10,295 bases of DNA, from positions 211,372 to 221,666 of the forward strand of contig MU646751.1 of NCBI GenBank assembly GCA_026770585.1, in the 5' to 3' direction. This stretch comes from Baffinella frigidus. Taxonomy: Eukaryota; Cryptophyceae; Cryptomonadales; Baffinellaceae. Below the pieces are notes generated by a model. That model made no database searches. It was not told the DNA's origin and saw nothing but the letters and a program-made list of their open reading frames with translations. The translations under genes were made by a program, and so were the position numbers. Positions 6,667 to 10,295 of the stretch are shown piece by piece (the stretch's first letter is position 1; every line of letters starts with the position of its first letter).

Positions 6667-6740
6667 GTCCTTTAGGTCCTTTAGGTTCTTCGAGCTCCCA
6701 ACATAGGCGGACACCGGAACTGGTTCTGTAAAAAGACCAT
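6667..6740 (-). repeat. CCTAAAGGA-tailed repeat, subfamily 2 copy 2
   Basis: Inverted copy of the 2067-2138 repeat, ending on the - strand with two complete CCTAAAGGA units followed by C. The shared block includes TATGTTGGGAGCTCGAAGAA just before the tail. The similarity probably extends about 12 bases upstream of the ATGG, less well. Confidence 0.75.
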
Positions 6741-6833
6741 GCTTCCTTTCGGATCACATCAAGCCCCCCTGTACAGAGGATCGCGGCAAAAACCGGCTAA
6801 AGAGTATCCTCGTATGAGGACCATCTCGGGACG

Positions 6834-6925
6834 AGCCCGCCTCAGGCGGAGAACATAAGTCAGACCGAGGCGGGCCTATCTCTCCCGAGGCGGGCCCATC
6901 TCCCGCCAATCCTGAGGCGGGCCTC
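6834..6925 (+). repeat. GAGGCGGGCC repeats
   Basis: GAGGCGGGCC occurs three times on the + strand (near 6867, 6887 and 6914), with one inverted GCCCGCCTC near 6836. The first two are in a ~20-bp tandem with CTATCTC/CCATCTC after each. No gene is recognisable between 6741 and 7022. Confidence 0.6.
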
Positions 6926-7022
6926 ACAATCACCCACAGAGGCACTTGCAGGGCGGCCACTGCAGCTTGGATGTGCACCTGTGAACCTCGAGTTGCCGAG
7001 GCTCGTAACCTGAGACCCGCAC

Positions 7023-7127
7023 TATCCCTTAAGTGGCCATGAGGTCAAATTTGACCACCAAGAGGTCCTAGACAGGTCCTAGGGCCCTACGGTAGGGCGT
7101 ATGAGCCTACTGGCCACTTAAGGGATA
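7023..7127. mobile_element. TA-flanked MITE-like element, family B copy 2
   Basis: 105 bases with a perfect 17-bp terminal inverted repeat TATCCCTTAAGTGGCCA, including the terminal TA at each side. The interior, read on the - strand, matches copy 1 closely (GTAGGCTCATACG, CGTAGGGCCCTAGGACC). Near-equal length and intact ends indicate a real element family. Confidence 0.85.
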
Positions 7128-7190
7128 TACGCGATGCCTACCGCTTCGCCCCATGTGTGAGGACCGCCTCTGCAAAGGCCTACATGGAGC

Positions 7191-7322
7191 TACAGGGGTA
7201 CCTCGCTCATAAGAAACCGCTCCCCCCTAGGACCCTACAGTAGGACCATCATAGGACCATGCCTAGGGTCCTATGGTGGTCCTAGGGGGGGGACGGTTTC
7301 TTATGAGCGAGGTACCCCTGTA
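7191..7322. mobile_element. TA-flanked MITE-like element, family A copy 2
   Basis: 132 bases with a perfect 29-bp terminal inverted repeat beginning TACAGGGGTACCTCGCTC. Pairing continues with one or two gaps through the CCCCCCTAGGACC segments, so nearly the whole element folds back. TA at both ends and the CAGGGG start resemble Tc1/mariner-type elements. No transposase is encoded. Confidence 0.9.
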
Positions 7323-7538
7323 CATGTCCTTTCAGAAGGATTGGTGGGCCTGGCACTGAAATTACATGTGGCTCTAGGCGGTATCGCTCATCGCCCGTTA
7401 GAGTCGCTTTACTCCACACAAACGTTTCGCTTGGGTCCAAGTTGACTAATTCTGCGCCCAGACTCGGATTCTGGGCCGACGCGGGACCATGGGTGCCACG
7501 CGGCACCGCATTTGTTCTCTCGGTCTAGGGGGCACGAT

Positions 7539-7631
7539 GCCTCCGGCCACTGCAGCGCCCCTCCCCGCGCGGGGACGGGGACGAGGCCTCCGGGCACTGC
7601 AGCCTCCCTCCCCGCGCGGGGACGGGACGAG
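7539..7631 (+). repeat. two 46-47-bp tandem units with CCCCGCGCGGGG palindrome
   Basis: Unit 1 (7539-7585) and unit 2 (7586-7631) both start GCCTCCGG, contain CACTGCAGC and the perfect 12-bp palindrome CCCCGCGCGGGG, and end GACGAG. They differ at a few positions and one single-base gap. Open frames across this repeat are not convincing genes. Confidence 0.8.
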
Positions 7632-8012
7632 GCTACCATTCGGGGGAAACGCGCGTATGTCTGCCTCCGGGGTGTCTGCAAACCCCGTCCGGGACGGGGT
7701 GTACATATAGCTAGATAGGAACCTCGAGCGATCCCTCCACATGTCCCTCAAGGGAGGGAGGGCAGGGACGACGATGCGGGAGCCGGGCCGGCTGAGTCAG
7801 CTCGCCACCGCCACTAGTCTCTTATTACTGATTACTGAATTTATTAAAGAGGGTTCGCCGTTATTGCCTAACCCGTGCCATCTTTCCCTCTCGTGCACGA
7901 AAGAAATTCTCTCGCTTAACAACCCCTCCCCTCTCTCGCTTTCTGACACCCTCTCCCTCGAAGTTTTGTCTTTATGATCTATGTTAGACACTTGCACCAT
8001 GCCATGTCTCTC
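7632..8012. other. gene-free stretch
   Basis: No gene is recognisable. There is a purine-rich segment (GGGAGGGAGGGCAGGGACG, about 7751-7769), an AT-richer stretch around 7815-7850, and a CTCTC-rich stretch (7884-7965). The only ATG-started frame on + (7741-7977) is Leu/Ser low complexity. Confidence 0.4.
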
Positions 8013-8133
8013 TACAGGGTTACCTCGCTCATAAGAAACTGCCTCCTCCCTAGGGCCACCATAGGGCCCTAGGAATGGGCCTACTGTAGAGTCCTAGAGA
8101 GGGGCGGTTTCTTGTGAGCGAGGTACCCCTGTA
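8013..8133. mobile_element. TA-flanked MITE-like element, family A copy 3
   Basis: 121 bases, ends TACAGGGTTACCTCGCTC and the complementary GAGCGAGGTACCCCTGTA, with a few mismatches between arms. The interior carries CCTAGGGCC and CCTACTGTAG palindromes. It lies about 330 bases beyond the stop codon of the RING gene. Confidence 0.85.
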
Positions 8134-8461
8134 CATCGCGCTTGCACGAGTTTGAACGCTCACGAGGGAAAGTCCCGAGACCCTATCGTCCGAACGGAGA
8201 ACCCCACTTGATCCCACCCGAGTCCCTCCAGACCCCCACCCACGCACAGCTTCTCACCCCTATTGTCACCTACTCATCCCCATCTCCTCCTGCCCCCCAT
8301 AAGACTCCCCCAACGCCACGCCATCCCTGTACTCGCCAGCCTCTTGCTCTTCCCGCCCTGATCTCCTAGGTCGTCCAGCTCGAGCCATCCACGGACACAC
8401 CTCCTCGCCTCTCCCCTTCTCCCTCCCGCCCCCTCCTCCCGCGCCACCACCTCCCCCACGC
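8134..8461. other. pyrimidine-rich 3' flank of the RING-TRAF gene
   Basis: From about 8205 the + strand is rich in C and T (CTCCTCC and CCCCC runs), so a transcript of the RING gene would have a purine-rich 3' flank. No canonical AATAAA signal is seen on the - strand close to the stop codon at 8462; the nearest TTTATT on the + strand is near 7840. Open frames on the - strand here are Arg/Gly-rich low complexity and do not look coding. Confidence 0.4.
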
Positions 8462-9772
8462 CTACGCCGCGTCGTCGAGGAAGAGGCGCACGACCGCGCG
8501 CAGCCTGATGCTCCCGTCCGCGCGCACCGACTGCGCCTTGTCCTCCGCCGTCGGCGTGAAGCCTGCGCCCAACAATTGCGAACCATCCGCGAAGTCATTT
8601 TCATCAGGTTCGTCGGCAGTCCCGATCTCAATGACTTCGCGGAGGGTCTTGTCGTGCTTGTCGAGGATGGAGAGCGTCGCGTGCACCCTGCACTTGCCGA
8701 CCCCATGCACCTTGAACCCGATGAAGTGCGAGTTTTCGGGTAAGTCGCTGAACGTCAGGGTGCACCTCCCTTCAACAGCCTCCCTGAAGAGATGCATCTC
8801 GGAGCAGAAAACGCCGTCTCCCCAGCCGTTGTCGGCGCGCCAGTTGAACACCCACGTCGTCGTCGAGGACGCCGCGTGACATTGCTCGCTCCTCAGGATG
8901 CGATCCCTCTCCTTCAACGCAGCGTTCTCGGCCCACGCGCTCTCCAGCAGCCCAACTGCCGACTGCAGGTGCCGGTCCCTCACGTGCTGGGTCGTGTCCT
9001 TCCGGAGGAGGCGCGCGTCGCACCCCGGGCACGGGCACGTGACCTCCTCGTGCCTGCACCGTCCGCGGTGCACGTTCATGATCCCCCTGGCGCGCTGCTT
9101 GTTGCAGCCCTCGTTCGGGCACTCGATCTTCGCGTCTGAGCAGAGGCCCTCGTGCTCCGCGAGCAGCCGGCACTCCATCCGCTGCGTGCAGTGGTTGCAT
9201 TGGACCTCCCGAATGCACTCCGCCAGGTGCGCGCCCAGATCCCCCACCCGCCCCCTCCACCTGCACTTCGCGCCCTGTTTGCGGCCTTCCTCCAAGCGCG
9301 CCACCAGCTCGGCCTTGTTCCCTGTGGTCTGCAGGGCGGCAACCCGCAGCTCGTTCTTGAGCTCATCCACCGTCATGGAGGCCGCCGGCGCGAGCTTGGC
9401 GCGCTTCCCCGCGGGCGGTCCTCCTGCCTCGTTCCCCTCCGCCAGCGCGCACCGCAGCCACAACTTGGCAATGAGGTTTTCCGTCGTGCGGTTCGGAACA
9501 AGCTTGTTCGCATCTTGGACGTCTGCCCGGCACGTCGGGCACCTCTTGTTTTGGGCGAGAGCCTTGACGAGGCAGGATCGGCAGAAGCAGTGGCCCTCGG
9601 GGCAGCCGCTCGCCGGCTTCGCCATCACTCCGAGGCACAGCGCGCAGATGCTGTCCTCGTCCTTCTCCTCCAGCATGTTTGGGTCGATCCATCCAACGAC
9701 GGGAGGTCTGGCCCCTGCGCCGTTCCCGGCCGCGCCCGCACCAGCCGCTGCCCCGCCCCCAGCCGCCGACAT
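8462..9772 (-). CDS. RING - SAP - TRAF-type zinc finger - MATH-like protein, probable E3 ubiquitin ligase or signalling adaptor
   Basis: Intact intronless frame of 436 residues. The first true ATG is at 9772; the preceding codon is TTG and an in-frame stop follows at 9803-9805 with no other ATG, so this start is well determined. A Gly/Ala-rich N-terminus (1-27) precedes a C3HC4 RING with C43, C46, C57, H61, C64, C67, C78 and C81, all ligands present. A SAP-like helix pair lies at about 133-162 (TVDELKNELR...NKAELVARLEE). Cys/His clusters of TRAF-type zinc fingers occupy about 170-268, followed by a short helical linker (270-296). The C-terminal ~130 residues resemble a divergent MATH/TRAF-C beta domain. 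RING plus TRAF fingers plus MATH is the TRAF architecture: the RING recruits a ubiquitin E2 and the MATH domain binds substrates or receptors. SAP usually binds DNA, which would suggest a nuclear role; that part is inference. RING and TRAF fingers are secure, SAP likely, MATH moderate. Confidence 0.9.
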   Translation of the reverse strand: MSAAGGGAAAGAGAAGNGAGARPPVVGWIDPNMLEEKDEDSICALCLGVMAKPASGCPEGHCFCRSCLVKALAQNKRCPTCRADVQDANKLVPNRTTENLIAKLWLRCALAEGNEAGGPPAGKRAKLAPAASMTVDELKNELRVAALQTTGNKAELVARLEEGRKQGAKCRWRGRVGDLGAHLAECIREVQCNHCTQRMECRLLAEHEGLCSDAKIECPNEGCNKQRARGIMNVHRGRCRHEEVTCPCPGCDARLLRKDTTQHVRDRHLQSAVGLLESAWAENAALKERDRILRSEQCHAASSTTTWVFNWRADNGWGDGVFCSEMHLFREAVEGRCTLTFSDLPENSHFIGFKVHGVGKCRVHATLSILDKHDKTLREVIEIGTADEPDENDFADGSQLLGAGFTPTAEDKAQSVRADGSIRLRAVVRLFLDDAA

Positions 9773-10060
9773 CAAATCTTTCGGGGTTTTGCACCTGAAA
9801 AGTCATTTCGTGAGAGTTGACTTTTGAGATAGAGCATTCACCGATCAAACTGACCTTCCTTGCACCGATTTCCATCGATTCGATTCCAGCCAATTTCCAG
9901 CCGACTTCCAGCCATCGATTTCGAGATTTGCTCGGTGAAAGTCAATTCCTGTGCGGGTGAGTTGACTTTTGACATTGTCAACCCTTGCGTTTTTTTTTTC
10001 ACGGGTTAATTTGTGACCTATGTACATTTTGGGGCAAACCCCTAGGATCCTACGCAACCA
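9773..10060 (-). promoter_or_regulatory. 5' flank of the RING-TRAF gene with repeated boxes
   Basis: The 290 bases upstream of the ATG contain two exact copies of GAGTTGACTTTTGA (+ strand 9814-9827 and 9959-9972). Between them are three TTCCAGCC units spaced exactly 11 bases (9884, 9895, 9906), flanked on both sides by ATCGATT. TTGACT matches the plant W-box core, but no binding protein can be inferred here. The arrangement looks like a cluster of regulatory sites or a short repeat; no TATA box is obvious. The promoter role is inferred from position only. Confidence 0.4.
9884..9916. repeat. three 11-bp phased TTCCAGCC repeats
   Basis: Three units of 11 bases each begin TTCCAGCC and end AAT, GAC and ATC. 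The spacing is close to one helical turn, so bound proteins would sit on one face of the DNA. ATCGATT motifs border the block. It lies about 110 bases upstream of the RING gene's start codon. Confidence 0.6.
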
Positions 10061-10295
10061 CATTTCTTTCCTCTCATCTTTGGTGTCTGGCTGATCTCAC
10101 TTTACACCCCCACACAATCCCTATCACCTTTGGAATCCTGCTGGGCTCCTGTGACATCTGGGGTATCCGTAAATCGTGTTTTCTCTCTGGGGTATCCGTG
10201 GTTGGAGCTCTCATACTTCAATCATGGGATACCATGAGCCTCATTAAGGCTGACTTGTGGTTCGGTGTGTGGGCGAGCGAGGTCCTATGGATCAA
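10061..10295. other. gene-free right edge with a 14-bp direct repeat
   Basis: No gene is recognisable. TCTGGGGTATCCGT occurs exactly twice, at 10157-10170 and 10186-10199, 29 bases apart. Nothing else stands out; the window ends inside this stretch, so a gene further right cannot be excluded. Confidence 0.5.

Noticed and set aside
7446-7751. Open frames across the CCCCGCGCGGGG tandem repeats
   Set aside because: They are Arg/Pro/Gly low-complexity translations of the repeat in several frames at once.
8898-9827. 309-residue open frame on the + strand
   Set aside because: It lies wholly opposite the RING-TRAF gene, has no recognisable domain, and reflects high-GC complementary-strand openness.
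1-10295. CRISPR array
   Set aside because: No regularly spaced identical repeats with unique spacers; the direct repeats present are telomeric units, microsatellites or scattered element copies.
1-10295. tRNA or rRNA genes
   Set aside because: No GGTTCRANNCC-type T-arm with matching acceptor stem and no conserved rRNA segment was found by eye; a tRNA search program would be decisive.

Overview
The window looks like nuclear DNA from a eukaryotic protist, most likely a microalga. Evidence: two arrays of TTTAGGG-type telomeric repeat (read as CCCTAAA on the + strand), sparse genes in a repeat-rich background, many small inverted-repeat elements flanked by TA, microsatellites, and proteins of eukaryotic type (RING/TRAF zinc finger, WD40, GATA-like finger). 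TTTAGGG telomeres are known from green algae and plants, dinoflagellates and cryptophytes among others, so the lineage cannot be fixed from sequence alone. The mixture of degenerate telomeric arrays, a broken gene and dense repeats suggests a subtelomeric or formerly subtelomeric region.

Layout. 1-877: low-complexity, CCTACGGTA-type repeats and a strong 19-bp hairpin, no convincing gene. 878-1030: a 153-bp almost fully palindromic element. 1047-1517 (-): a small GATA-like zinc-finger protein; a weak divergent reading frame begins at 1680 (+). 1860-2060: C-rich, G-quadruplex-prone tract. 2261-2370: first telomeric array, which cuts off the 3' end of a WD40 repeat gene on the - strand (2328-3212). 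3219-4760: no convincing gene, but three copies of a repeat carrying a conserved hairpin and a (CCTAAAGGA)n tail. 4761-5583: long degenerate telomeric array. 5584-8461: gene-poor, with two families of TA-flanked MITE-like elements (two and three copies), GA microsatellites, GC-rich tandem repeats and another copy of the CCTAAAGGA-tailed repeat. 8462-9772 (-): the one clearly intact gene, a 436-residue RING - SAP - TRAF-type zinc finger - MATH-like protein. 9773-10295: its 5' flank, with paired GAGTTGACTTTTGA boxes around three 11-bp-phased TTCCAGCC repeats.

The genes do not form an operon or obvious pathway. The RING protein is probably a ubiquitin ligase or signalling adaptor; the zinc-finger protein may bind DNA; the WD40 gene looks like a truncated remnant. 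The most interesting material is non-coding: a repeat family with a short-tandem 3' tail resembling a SINE, MITE families with different ends but similar palindromic cores, and a gene-telomere junction with the polarity expected of a healed chromosome break.
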